Notes under the pieces: generated by a model | The model's input: only the letters and a program-made list of their open reading frames with translations | Told to the model about the DNA's origin: nothing | Database searches by the model: none | Shown here: positions 9,816 through 19,400 of the stretch, in pieces | How the letters are laid out: each line of letters begins with the position of its first letter | Numbering within the stretch: the first letter of the stretch is position 1 | From: Magicicada septendecula | Lineage: Eukaryota > Arthropoda > Insecta > Hemiptera > Cicadidae | Reading direction: 5' to 3' | NCBI GenBank assembly: GCA_034769895.1 | Contig: CM068367.1 | Span: forward strand, 126,083,927-126,147,926 | DNA: 64,000 nt | Translations under genes and position numbers: made by a program

Positions 9816-9887
9816 GCGATGGTGGTGTAATGGTCAGCATAGTTGCCTTCCAAGCAGTTGATCCGGGTTCGATTCCCGGCCATCGCA
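9816..9887 (+). tRNA. tRNA-Gly (anticodon TCC)
   Basis: A complete cloverleaf of 72 nt. The acceptor GCGATGG (9816-9822) pairs with CCATCGC (9880-9886), and the discriminator base is A. The anticodon stem GTTGC/GCAGT encloses the loop CTTCCAA, which gives anticodon TCC at 9849-9851. The T arm CCGGG-TTCGATT-CCCGG is perfect and contains the B box GGTTCGATTCC (9866-9876). The A-box-like TGGTGTAATGG is present. A run of seven T at 9894-9900 is a good RNA polymerase III terminator. There is no intron. It is probably functional. Confidence 0.93.
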
Positions 9888-9893
9888 CGCGGC

Positions 9894-9900
9894 TTTTTTT
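9894..9900 (+). terminator. Pol III T-run terminator of the tRNA-Gly gene
   Basis: Seven consecutive T residues begin 7 nt after the 3' discriminator base of the tRNA, a usual RNA polymerase III stop. Confidence 0.8.
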
Positions 9901-10494
9901 ATTTTATAAATTATAAGGGAAAACGCGGTCTCATGCCATACCCTGTTGAACGGAACTATTTAATCTGCACATTTTATTCCTCATAAACGTAACCAATTTA
10001 AGTAAAGTTGCATTACAAAAAAAAAACATTTAATCTCGTTATTATACCCGTTTCGCCAATCAGTTAGTAAACGCAAAGTTAACACGACTATACTTCCATG
10101 ATAGTTGACGACTTTGGTTCAGACTGTCGGAAAAATTAAAGTGTAAACTGTCTGTAGGGAAGCTTTTTTTATTGTTTGTTATAAGTTCTGTTTCGCGGTT
10201 TTTTGTGGTCTTCTTACGCGATTCTTCGTACGTTTATTTGCTCCTTACTTTTTTTGGTCGTGTTAAAACAAAAATTGTCTGTTGGGAGGCGTCACTGTTT
10301 AAGTTTTTATATTTACTTCATTCCAGTTTATTCCTGTAATTGAGGATATTTAAATTTAACCACAAATCTTCTAGAATTTTGAGAATAACTTGTTTTGAAA
10401 GCGTATAGCGTCTATAAATTTTGGTTCACTCAGATTGTCAATATCCCTATTTCTGTTATCAGTGACATTGTTTTGTTTCTTTTGTTTGATCTTC
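9901..10494. other. No gene seen
   Basis: AT-rich sequence with poly-A and poly-T runs and no recognisable frame or structured repeat. Confidence 0.6.
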
Positions 10495-10900
10495 TTCTTC
10501 TGTCAGGGACTATGCGAATCACCTGTTCCGGTCCCAAAGGGATGTATCCACTTCACCAACACTTACTAGGTCTTCCTATACTTCATTGTGTATTGTCAAA
10601 CTTCCTTAGGCAACCTGCCAACTTGCATCCTATTCAGATAAGCAATCCATCTGTCTTTGTTCTGTGGAACATGATCTTGAATATTTAAGTGTTCAGCACT
10701 GTACGAATGTCTTCGCTGTAAGAGTCTTATCTCTTCGTGTGCAGCCTTTGACATGTCGCGAGATTCTTTTCTCCGACGCCTGTATCTTAATCAGACGTCT
10801 TTTCGCCGGAACCCAAGTTGCAGGACCACACAATCACACTGGCATAGCCGTTACCTTACAAAATTTGAGTAGAGTCTCATGTTATTTGATACTTTAGATA
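10495..10900 (-). pseudogene. LINE RT tail relic
   Basis: The minus-strand translation gives DIRTVLNT.IFKIMFHRTKTD and IGCKLAGCLRKFDN followed by IGRPSKCW. This is a decayed version of the RT tail (NEDI.KELNIF, GRPRKRW). It is homologous to the split copy at 27640-27700 and 28248-28500, and shares strings such as GAATCACCTGTTCCGGTC and CAAACTTCCTTAGGCAACCT. No catalytic domain is left. Confidence 0.5.
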
Positions 10901-11741
10901 ATTTTCCAAATATAGCTACAGTATTTCAGCGTCAAAATTTTCTTCTCTCTGTTCCACTTTTGTTTGTGACAATGGTTTATATATAAACATACGCAACGGT
11001 TGAAAATGAAGTGAAATACGGTTGAATAATGAAAAACGAGAAAATAAAAACAAATAAGTTTCTAATCATAAAAAAAAATGTGTTTTTATTTTATACGAAC
11101 GACCGCTTCACGAAAAACAACGTAGACTACATGAAAGTGATGCCAAACGTAATTTTAACGTTTGCTCTCGTCGTTTAACGGACCGTAAGTTTCCTAACAG
11201 GCCAAATAACTGCTGTTAAATTAATCGAAGTTTTGAACGGTCGTTATGTTTAACGGCGCTTTGTGAAACAAGTTATTTCCCGTTAAATCCTTAACGGGTG
11301 ATGGTAACGGCAGTTAAATTCTTAACGGAGATCGGTGATTGGGGTATATGTGGTATTCATGTTTTTGTGTGCCTGATGAATAATCGCTTGTTCACATCTA
11401 AGAAAGCGAGGATCTCCGCTAATCACCGTCCGAGGTTCGTTAGAAACTTTACAAAAGTCTGATTAAAAGTGTTTTCGATTATTCTCTGTTTACGTAGAGA
11501 CATACATATTTGAAAAATTTTAACGCTTGTCGTTTGGAAAATTTTGCACGGTACATTCATAGTTTGAACGAATATACTAATTTCTGCATGCATCAGTTAC
11601 AATAAGAAAATCTTTCATTTGAAGAGGCATAAGACATTATCAAAGGAGTTCACAGATAAATAAGTGTTAAACTTAAATAGTTTTTGTTGTGCAGAGTCTT
11701 CTATCCCTATGCTTGAGAAACGCTTTCACATACGGCGCGCG

Positions 11742-11774
<33 letters not shown>

Positions 11775-12255
11775 CGATGACTAAGAGCTACCAAGTTCCG
11801 AGAATAACGCACTACGAGGGTTAACTCCCTTTTATTATCATGACGTCTTTCTTCTGAATGATGTATAAAAATTCGTTTTGTTCTGAAACACATAGTTCCT
11901 AGTCTGTTTCCATATATTAGAGCCCCACATGTTAATTTAGGGCTGGCCCAAGTCGAAAACGAACGGAACAAGTCATCTCTTGTTTCATCTATTGTTGGTT
12001 GGTATTGTTCTATTTATCCAATTTTAATAAGCTAGACTAGTTTACCTGAATATTCGTAGCCACATGTAGATGTTCAAATTTTAGTCCCTCACAGACCGAG
12101 GGCTGAAGTTCACAAGACCAAGACTCTACCTCACACCTAATCGGGCCACTCTCTCCGCACTTGTTCAACACGGCGTCCTTGCCCTCTAAATGTTTCGCCC
12201 GCTTTCAAGACAACGTTCTCATCCCAGACTTTGGTTAAATATCAGTGTGAACCAA
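10901..12255. other. No gene; TTAACG-rich patch and a microsatellite
   Basis: AT-rich. Between about 11140 and 11340 the word TTAACG or its complement recurs many times (for example CGTTTAACGGACCG and TTCTTAACGGAG), which may be the sub-terminal part of an unidentified DNA transposon. A (GC)8 run at 11735-11750 followed by (AC)12 at 11751-11774 forms a compound microsatellite. The rest, up to the jockey 3' end, shows nothing recognisable. Confidence 0.45.
11735..11774. repeat. (GC)8-(AC)12 compound microsatellite
   Basis: Direct reading: alternating GC then AC with no interruption. The pattern is a potential Z-DNA former. Confidence 0.95.
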
Positions 12256-12420
12256 CCAATTTTTTTTTTTTGCTCTGGGCTTTGCGGTTGTGCGTCGCAG
12301 AGACGAACCGCACGGTAACTGAGTTCCGAGCTACCTTCTGGAGCTCCTGCCTCGTGGCCCTGCCCAAGTAGGGCGTGTGCTCTATAGCAGGCCGATTCTC
12401 GGCTGTTGTGCTAGCCTACA

Positions 12421-15108
12421 CTAGCGCAGTATACACCGAGGGCGTTTCCATGAATCACCTGGACGTATACGGTACCTTCCCAGCCCAGTCACTAGAGGAT
12501 TGTCTGGGAACCTCGCCGCACGTGCATAAAATTTGCGTGCAAGCCGCCTGAAAGTGTCGTCTAAGGAGCGGACGCCAAGTCCTCTCCTTAGAACACGAGA
12601 TGAGAAGCGACGGGGGACTTTGGCCGCTAGCCGAAGCCCCCTGTCGAGGACGCTCTGCAACTTCTTTTTATGCATTGCGGCGAGGTAACCCCAGACTGGG
12701 CAGGCGTAGGTAATGACCGGCAGCAGATACGCGCCGATGATCATCCTACCCAATTTCCTGGTCATGGCTGAGCTGATCAGGAGTGGAAACAGTGCGCACA
12801 GGCGAGTGGATGCTCGCTTAAGAACTGTCTGCGCGTGGGTACGCCAGGTGAGCCGACGGTCAAGGTGTAAGCCGAGGTACTTGACCTCGTTGGACCAGCG
12901 CAAGTACGTTCTGCCGATACGTAGCTGCCTAACGGGGTTCTTCCGTCGCTTAGAGAATTCGACGGCTACACTCTTGGTGGCGTTGAGTAGCACTCTCCAA
13001 TTCTCAGTCCAGTCCACGAGCGTGTCGAGCTGGCGCTGCAGTCGTAGGACGGCCCTTTCCTCATGACGATCGGCCGTAAATACGGCCGTGTCGTCAGCGA
13101 AGAGGGCCATCTGGACTCCAGGCTGTCTCGGCACGTCGTTGACGGAGATCGAGAACAGAAGGGGACCTAGAACACTACCCTGAGGGATGCCGGCTGTGAT
13201 TCGTCTCTCGGAAGAGACTGAATCGCCAACTCTCACGCAGAAGGTCCTCTCCGTCAGAAAGCTAGCAACCAGATGGAGGTAGCAGTCCGGGAGCTGGACT
13301 TCCCTAAGCTTGAATAACAGGCCATCATGCCATACGCTGTCGAAGGCTTTCTCAACATCTAAGAAACAGCCAACGGTCCGTTCTCTCCGACACCCGGCTT
13401 CCGTGATGCTTTCCACCAGTCTCATCAGTTGATGAGTGGTCGAATGCCCCACACGAAAGCCGAACTGTTCGGGGTCCAGCACGTCAAAGTTGGTTAGATG
13501 TTCTCGTACACGACGCTGTACGAGGCGCTCAAAAACCTTGGACGTAGCGGAGAGTAGGCTGATAGGCCGGAGGTTTTCCGAGCGGGTGGTATCCTTTCCC
13601 TGCTTCGGGATCACGATAACCGTCGCCTTTCTCCATTTCTTGGGAAAGTAGGCCAGTCTAAGACACGCGTTGAACAAATCAGTCAAGAATTGAACTCCAG
13701 GCTCGGGAAGAAGTCGTAGAGCGGTGTTGGTAACACCGTCCGGGCCTGGAGCTTTTCTTGGCTGAAGTTCAGCGAGCCGATCTGAGACCTCTTCCAAAGA
13801 GATGGGTTCGGGCTCCGCCGTGATCGGAAGAGACAGAAAGTCTTCCACAGCCATCTCGACTTGTTCGTCGAAGTCCCAGTCCATGGGCGGGTTGGGAGCG
13901 AACTGACGCTCGAAACACAAGCCCAAGTACTCGGCCTTCTCCTCCGGGCGACCCAGGAGTCGACCGAACGGTCCAACAATGGCGGGAAGTGGAGGTCGGC
14001 GCCTCCGTCCCGTCAATGCGGTAGGTATTCTGTACGGGTGACTTTGCGGGTCCGCATCCCCCGTTCGGGCCACATCGAGTTCCCAACAGCTACGTCGGAA
14101 CGCCTTCAGACTGCCACGCAGTCGTCCGGTGAGCCGATTGTATGCTGCCTTATCGGCCGGATCACGGGTCCTCTGCCAACGTTTCCGGAAGTAATTCCTC
14201 TCGCGAGCGAGAAGAGAGACTTCCTCAGGGATGCGTTGGTAGTCAGGCGTGAAACCAGCTCGCATACGTGAAGACACGCCTATAGCCGAGATGATTGCCT
14301 CTTCGATTCCCGCAACTGCTTCGTCTAGGAGGCGAACGGAATCGAGTGGGGCCGCTGGCGGCAATCTACGGCACAAGGCCGGGCCGTAGCGATCCCAATC
14401 GATGACCTTCTTCTTGTCAGAACGTGCATAGGCGTGCTGGGTAGCGACGTGGACCAAGATAGGCTTGTGGTCGGATGTCAGCTCCGTAAGTGAGAATACC
14501 TCGACCGGACAGACAACTCCTTGGGTCACCGCGATATCCAGAACATCGGGAGCCGCGGTAGGCCTTGACGGAAAGAACGTGGGTTGCGCTGGACCAAACA
14601 CCATCGCCCGGCGCGATTCAACAAAACTGAGCAAGCGCCTCCCGTTCGGAGTAGTCAGGCGACTATTCCAAACGCGATGCTTGCAATTCAGATCGCCGGC
14701 CAAAATTACCCTTCGATGGGAATCGAAGATGACGTCCAGGTAGCCGACAAGGAGTTCAGCTTGTGGGGGCTTGTATGCTGAAACCACGAGGACGCCGCCA
14801 AGAGCTCCGTGGACCTCAATGGCGGTGGCCTCTAGGTTGGTAAGCTGCGGCAAAGCGACACGATGATGACCTATGGAGGTCCTCACCGCGATCGCCGTGC
14901 CGCCTCCTCGTCGGCCAACTCGGTCATCCCGATAGACCACGTAATTTGGTAATCGAAACCGGTTCGCCGGGGTCAGGTGGGTTTCCGAGAAGAGAAGTAC
15001 GTCGGGTTTGAACCGAGCCAGGAATTCAAGAAGGTCGGAATGCTTGGAACCGATGTTGTTAGCATTCCAGGCTACGAGCGAGAGATCTCGTCTAAGGGCT
15101 CGGTTCAT
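12421..15108 (-). CDS. ORF2: APE-type endonuclease plus reverse transcriptase (jockey clade)
   Basis: An intact 895-residue frame; the ATG at 15108 overlaps the ORF1 stop as ATGA. Endonuclease, residues ~8-220: WNANN at 14-18, SETHL with Glu42, AGDLN at 137-141 and SDH at 212-214 are the metal and catalytic motifs. Reverse transcriptase, ~490-760: LRPISLL at 513-519, motif A FLDVEKAFD with Asp584, motif B GIPQGSVLGPLLF at 640-652 and motif C FADD at 670-673 are all present. A basic C-terminal region follows. The enzyme would nick target DNA and copy the element RNA from the 3'-OH (target-primed reverse transcription). Length and motif order are normal for jockey ORF2. No RNase H domain is visible. 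All key residues are in place, so it may be active. Confidence 0.95.
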   Translation of the reverse strand: MNRALRRDLSLVAWNANNIGSKHSDLLEFLARFKPDVLLFSETHLTPANRFRLPNYVVYRDDRVGRRGGGTAIAVRTSIGHHRVALPQLTNLEATAIEVHGALGGVLVVSAYKPPQAELLVGYLDVIFDSHRRVILAGDLNCKHRVWNSRLTTPNGRRLLSFVESRRAMVFGPAQPTFFPSRPTAAPDVLDIAVTQGVVCPVEVFSLTELTSDHKPILVHVATQHAYARSDKKKVIDWDRYGPALCRRLPPAAPLDSVRLLDEAVAGIEEAIISAIGVSSRMRAGFTPDYQRIPEEVSLLARERNYFRKRWQRTRDPADKAAYNRLTGRLRGSLKAFRRSCWELDVARTGDADPQSHPYRIPTALTGRRRRPPLPAIVGPFGRLLGRPEEKAEYLGLCFERQFAPNPPMDWDFDEQVEMAVEDFLSLPITAEPEPISLEEVSDRLAELQPRKAPGPDGVTNTALRLLPEPGVQFLTDLFNACLRLAYFPKKWRKATVIVIPKQGKDTTRSENLRPISLLSATSKVFERLVQRRVREHLTNFDVLDPEQFGFRVGHSTTHQLMRLVESITEAGCRRERTVGCFLDVEKAFDSVWHDGLLFKLREVQLPDCYLHLVASFLTERTFCVRVGDSVSSERRITAGIPQGSVLGPLLFSISVNDVPRQPGVQMALFADDTAVFTADRHEERAVLRLQRQLDTLVDWTENWRVLLNATKSVAVEFSKRRKNPVRQLRIGRTYLRWSNEVKYLGLHLDRRLTWRTHAQTVLKRASTRLCALFPLLISSAMTRKLGRMIIGAYLLPVITYACPVWGYLAAMHKKKLQSVLDRGLRLAAKVPRRFSSRVLRRGLGVRSLDDTFRRLARKFYARAARFPDNPLVTGLGRYRIRPGDSWKRPRCILR
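15105..15108 (-). promoter_or_regulatory. ATGA stop/restart overlap between ORF1 and ORF2
   Basis: Read 5' to 3' on the minus strand, CTTCTATGAACC holds the ORF2 ATG (15108-15106) and the ORF1 stop TGA (15107-15105). Such overlaps are used for termination-reinitiation in several non-LTR elements. The overlap is seen directly; its use here is inferred. Confidence 0.8.
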
Positions 15109-16826
15109 AGAAGACCTATTACTTCGCAGGCTTCCACCAAGAGCATAAATCTCTCAGTTGGGTCAGCAGTTTCCAGGCGGTCTCGGATGGACCTGAAGGT
15201 GGATGCGACTTTCTTGAGGTCGTAGCCAGACAGAAAGTCGCGGACGAACTGTGCGTCATCGGAAATGACGGACTGGGCGGTTTGCCTGGAAACTGAGGCC
15301 GCGTAAGAGCGACCAGGTTTAACGGCAGATCGGGTCGTGGTGGAAGCCACAGGACCAGGGGCAGACGGTTTTGAATCAGCGGCAGAAAAAGTACGCTGTT
15401 GCGCTTCGTCGGACTTATACCGGGAAGCAGGACTTTTCTTGGGCTGTGGGCAGGCAGGAGATCGGGGCCGAGCATCCGGTGTGGTTATCCCTTTGTTCCT
15501 GGGTTTTGTGATGCCTGCTCGCGGAAATCGCGGAGGTGGCAGTGGTGGCGAGGCTACCTCTGGTTCAGAGGCGGGAGTTGGAGGTTCCGCGGAGGTGGAG
15601 GGTTGATTTTCCGGCTCCATGACCGAGATGACGGCTACAGGGCTTGTCTCTGCTTCGGAAGGAGACGCGGTACGTTTTGGTGCCTTTGTAGGGGCTGGAG
15701 GTGGAGCCGGAGAGGGCGCGCGCCGTGCCGGTTGTGCCTTCGGTTGCGGCCTAGCCTGTGTTTTAGGCTGCCTCTGAGGTTGGGGCTGCATAGCTGGCTG
15801 CCTTGGCTTCGGGAGGGGCCCCTGCGGCTTTTGCTTCCGCAGGAGCTCCGCCTTGTAGACCGGGCAGTTAACGTTATTTGCTGTATGGCCTTGGCCACAA
15901 TTAATGCAGCGGAACTTGGTCTTGTCTGCCACAGTGCAGGCCTGAGTTGAATGTCCCAGAGAACAACGTAGACAGGCCGGGGCATTGCGGCAGACGTCGG
16001 TATGATGGCCGAACCTCTGGCACCGGTGGCACTGCGCGAGCTTGCCCTGGGGACGACTGGATTCCACCCTGACGCGGAAGCCAAACAGCCACGTCAGTTG
16101 GAATATCTTGTCAGCTGCCTCGCCCTTCTCGAGCTGGAGACGGACGAGCGGGAGAGGTACTCGGGTTTCTGAGTGTGTGAACAGGCGGAAAATTGCCTGC
16201 ACCGGGTACCCGAGGTCTCGGAGTTCCATGAGGATCTCCTGTGGATCGGTGTGAGCGTCAAGCCCTCGCAAAATTACAGACAAGGGCTTGACTCGCTTAG
16301 GAGAGAAGGTGAGGTGCTGAAGGCTGTGCGCCTGCAGGAAGGCCTCGACCAAGCGATGGTCCTCGAGCTGGCGGACGACAATCTTGACCGTATCACCGCC
16401 AAGCAGCTTCAGGTCAAGCTTGTCGGCCGACAGGCCGTGGACCGCGATCAGCCGTCTGTATAAGGCGGCGACATTGGACACCCCGTGGACGTACAGGGGC
16501 GGCGCGCGACCAACAGCGGCAGCAGCCGGAGCTGCTGTCGAAGCAGTCGGAACCGCGGCCTGTTGGCCCTGAGAAGGTCCGATGTCCATGGCCGAGGTAC
16601 TAGAGGAAGCGGATCCGGTTGGATGGGTCCTCTTAGGCTTCTTAGCCGGACGATTACGCCGACCAACGGTCGCGAACTCGCCCGACTCGTCTGCCGGAAG
16701 AGGGGGAAGCGGGTTAGGGAGAGGATCGTCCGTCTCCATCGCCCGAGGCGATTCAGGCGAGTCGCCCAGATGGGGCAAGGCAGAGCCGAGCGACTCGGCA
16801 CTTGAGCCGTTGCCTGTAGAAGGCAT
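15105..16826 (-). CDS. ORF1: gag-like RNA-binding protein with three CCHC zinc knuckles
   Basis: I take the start as ATG at 16826 (A at -3), giving about 573 residues. The frame is open upstream to a GTG at 16934, with an in-frame TAG just beyond, and Met at 16739 is another option. Counting from 16826, residues ~1-110 are rich in Ser, Pro and Ala. A jockey-type gag domain spans about 110-264. Three CCHC knuckles follow: C266-C269-H274-C279, C285-C288-H292-C297 and C307-C310-H314-C321. A long Pro/Ala/Gln-rich basic linker comes next, then a helical C-terminus (YDLKKVASTFRSIRDRLE). The protein should bind element RNA and form the ribonucleoprotein. ORF2 follows through an ATGA overlap, which suggests stop-restart translation. 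Confidence 0.92.
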   Translation of the reverse strand: MPSTGNGSSAESLGSALPHLGDSPESPRAMETDDPLPNPLPPLPADESGEFATVGRRNRPAKKPKRTHPTGSASSSTSAMDIGPSQGQQAAVPTASTAAPAAAAVGRAPPLYVHGVSNVAALYRRLIAVHGLSADKLDLKLLGGDTVKIVVRQLEDHRLVEAFLQAHSLQHLTFSPKRVKPLSVILRGLDAHTDPQEILMELRDLGYPVQAIFRLFTHSETRVPLPLVRLQLEKGEAADKIFQLTWLFGFRVRVESSRPQGKLAQCHRCQRFGHHTDVCRNAPACLRCSLGHSTQACTVADKTKFRCINCGQGHTANNVNCPVYKAELLRKQKPQGPLPKPRQPAMQPQPQRQPKTQARPQPKAQPARRAPSPAPPPAPTKAPKRTASPSEAETSPVAVISVMEPENQPSTSAEPPTPASEPEVASPPLPPPRFPRAGITKPRNKGITTPDARPRSPACPQPKKSPASRYKSDEAQQRTFSAADSKPSAPGPVASTTTRSAVKPGRSYAASVSRQTAQSVISDDAQFVRDFLSGYDLKKVASTFRSIRDRLETADPTERFMLLVEACEVIGLL

Positions 16827-17580
16827 GCTGGCCAGGTGCGGCTGCCGGGCAGAGACTGCTAGGCAGTCACTGCCAGACGCCAGGGATCTCGGGTCCGGCC
16901 GAAGCCGGGTTACCCGCGCGTCTTCCCTGCTCACGACGATGCGGGAGGAGCTGGGCTAACGACCAGCTTCGTTGAATACCAGTCCTTACCAAGACTGGTG
17001 TCCACTGGCCCCTGTACCCCGGCGATATCCTAGCTCGCTTACCACTGGTGGGGGCTTGCAAGGATCGTCCGGGGCAGCGCTACCTAACAGTCGCGAGCAG
17101 GTTTGGGTTTAAGCACTGATGCGGCACTCACCAGGTGAGCCCAGAGCAATCCTCTTCTATTCTTCGCCAGCAGATGGTATCCGGCGAAGGTGGTCCTAAA
17201 AAGGTCTTCTGCCAGCTGCCACTTGTACCAGCTACTTAATTCACCGGCAGCAGCTGGCTCCTTGGTCTTTTTTTTTCCCACGAAGAGAAAGGCGATAGTA
17301 TGCCTCGTCCAGCGACGAGGTGGCCGAAACAGCAAGCTGTAGCACGTCCAGCGAAGAAAGCTGAAGAGAGCAGTCCAAAGAGCAGTCCTGTTCAGGTCGA
17401 AGCTGGAGCAGAAGTGCTTGTGTCGTCTGTCCCGTCGCTGTCGTCTCGTCGGACATCGCTTCTGTCGCCAAAACTTTACCAGTCTTCGACGAACACTATC
17501 TCTCTCTAATTTAACGTAATTACATGTTGAGCCAGAGGCCGGAAGCAGGTCGCAGCCCACTTCGCAAAGCACTTCATCCC
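16827..17580 (-). other. 5' UTR of the jockey element, with a small upstream frame
   Basis: A GC-rich leader. It contains an open frame of about 71 codons from ATG at 17456 to 17241 (MSDETTATGQTTQ...), rich in Leu, Ser and Gln, with an A-rich codon run near 17267-17277. I know no family for it. It may be an upstream ORF or just promoter/UTR sequence; jockey-type elements carry internal promoters in this region. Homology of other genomic copies would fix the real 5' end. Confidence 0.45.
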
Positions 17581-17691
17581 TTGTTGTAGTAGCGGGAGTT
17601 CAACTTCAGGTTAGGACACAACACCATTGAGGACTTAAGGTATGAAACACCGTCTTCAGTTTTTCCTCGTTTTAGATGGTAACAACAGTTA

Positions 17692-18856
17692 GGGTGCTTT
17701 CACACCAACCGAGTCCAGTCCCATCACGTGGAGTCGCGTCAGATGCTCCTAGATTCAGCCGATTGGTTCAGTACTGTTTTAAAGCGAGACGCATTAAATT
17801 CTCTCATACCGAGTAAGTCCAGTTCAGGCCAGTCACGTCAACACTGGCGTTGACTCAGCCGGTTGAATTTTCGTCAGTCCTCGTGCGTCTTGTTATCGCT
17901 TTACACGCTGCTGTTTTGTCTGACGTTCTGTTCTTGCAAAATTCCTGCCACATATACGATGGATATTGAAAAGTTAATTATTTTAGTGAGAAATAATACT
18001 GGGATAACAGTGATAGTAACAGTCACTCACAGTTCCCTTCAAATGCCGACAATAATTCAAGCGTTCTTCTTAATAAAAACATTTTATGTAAATGTAAACT
18101 TTTACATTTCTTAATGTAAACTTTTTGTCTTAACAAATATTTCAAATATTTTTTCTAATAATTCTAAATAAATTTACGTTACTTTCTATTTAATATTGTT
18201 ATTTATTTTGAGCTTTTTTATTTTACAGCAAAACTGTATCTTGCGTGCATGACTCAATACAATGAAAATGGAGAAAAAACCAATTTGTTAATTAACGTAT
18301 AAAATAATTTTTTACAATTAATTTTTAATACTGTATTATTAAAATTTATCAAGACTGCAACATCTACGATTTAACAAAATATCTCTGCAAATTAACGAGT
18401 GTGATATTTTTATAACATATTTTGTACATTTGCCTCAAAAATATTAATAATCGTTCTGCTGGTTGAATAGCTCGGTGGGAATTCATATTTTGCGTTAATA
18501 TTGTATCGTGTAAAAATTTTTTTAAATTGAGAAAAATCATTCACGCTTATACGAAAAAAGTTATAAAATTTTGTTTAATCGTTCAATAAAACTGGAAAGA
18601 TATGGGTAAATGATTCAAACGTATCTCTCTTGAAATTTATAGGATGCACCAATAGTTCTCTTTTTTTGTTTTTTCTCCCTTCTACGAAGAATAATAAACT
18701 TAACAACATCCGCATACAAAACTAGTTAACGGATTAAAATAGGAGTGTATACTTATGTCACAAGCCAGTCCCGTCAATGACTGGCTTGATGTGAAACCCC
18801 TTGACTGGACTCGGCGGGATTGGAATTGACTGGATTGGGTTGGTGTGAAAGCAGCC
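17692..18856. mobile_element. Harbinger-like element with TIRs and TTA target duplication
   Basis: A 1165-bp element. The left end GGGTGCTTTCACACCAACC matches the reverse complement of the right end, GGCTGCTTTCACACCAACC, at 18 of 19 positions. TTA flanks it at 17689-17691 and 18857-18859. CCAGTC/GACTGG words recur near both ends as sub-terminal repeats. Inside, a short frame at 17959 begins MDIEKLIILVRNN, which resembles the start of the MADF/Myb-like accessory protein of Harbinger elements but soon degenerates. No transposase is visible, so it is non-autonomous. A trinucleotide TWA duplication is the hallmark of PIF/Harbinger. Confidence 0.75.
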
Positions 18857-19010
18857 TTAATAGTTACACTCACGTTAGCCGTTCGGTATTTTAATGTTTT
18901 GGGGAAACCAATAGGTAATGACGAATATGAAATACGCGTGACAGTCACTGCTTTTACGAATCTCAATGAAGATTTTAATGTTCGCAAATTCTATGTATCC
19001 TGTATGTATG

Positions 19011-19252
19011 TAGTGGTGGCGTACTAGGATCTGCTCCTGAAGGTTGGATTCCCCAATTTGCTCAGGACAAATGAGATATTTAAGATCATTTCCCATATAA
19101 TCATTCATACAATATTATTTACAAGCTTTACTTCAACACACGGAACTGGCTTAGAAATAGGTCTACGTTAAGTGTTTATGGAATTTCACTGAAATTTTTA
19201 ATAGCTCTGGGGGGGGGATGGATCCCTCCGACTCCCCGTAATTACACCACTG
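19011..19252. mobile_element. hAT-like miniature element with 8-bp target duplication
   Basis: The left end is TAGTGGTGGCGTACTAGGA; the right end, reverse-complemented, is CAGTGGTGTAATTACGGGG. The flanks are TATGTATG (19003-19010) and TATGTGTG (19253-19260), 7 of 8 identical, the duplication length of hAT elements. It is 242 bp long with no coding capacity. Confidence 0.6.
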
Positions 19253-19275
19253 TATGTGTGTACAGTATGCCTAAG

Positions 19276-19400
19276 CAGTACTAAACTAAAATCTGCTCCT
19301 GAGGGGAGATGAGACTAGCTTGAAGGTTAGACTTCCCATTCTCCTCAGGCCAAATGAAATATTTTAGATCCCCCTGATCCTCCCCGTAGTTACGCCACTG
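19276..19400. mobile_element. Second hAT-like miniature element, shorter copy
   Basis: It shares ATCTGCTCCTGA near its left end with the neighbour at 19011. Its right end is CCCCGTAGTTACGCCACTG, and the left TIR is degenerate (CAGTACTAAACTA). Imperfect 8-bp flanks are TGCCTAAG and GGCCTACG. It appears to be a deleted relative of the adjacent element. Confidence 0.5.

Larger units (their letters stand above)
12260..17580 (-). mobile_element. Full-length-like jockey-clade non-LTR retrotransposon
   Basis: A GC-rich block in AT-rich surroundings, read on the minus strand. In order it has a 5' UTR of about 750 bp, a gag-like ORF1 with three CCHC knuckles, ORF2 with APE-type endonuclease and reverse transcriptase, a ~150-bp 3' UTR and a poly(A) of 12 (T run at 12260-12271). 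Both ORFs are uninterrupted, so the copy looks recently inserted. The endonuclease, RT and gag motifs fit the jockey clade. The 5' boundary is an estimate from the composition change at 17500-17600. I did not find a clear target-site duplication. A decayed relative lies at 5101-6980. Confidence 0.9.

Noticed and set aside
12240-12262. Target-site duplication of the jockey element
   Set aside because: The sequence beside the poly(A) end (GTGTGAACCAACC) has no clear match near 17580-17700. The CACACCAACC at 17704 belongs to the TIR of the neighbouring Harbinger-like element.
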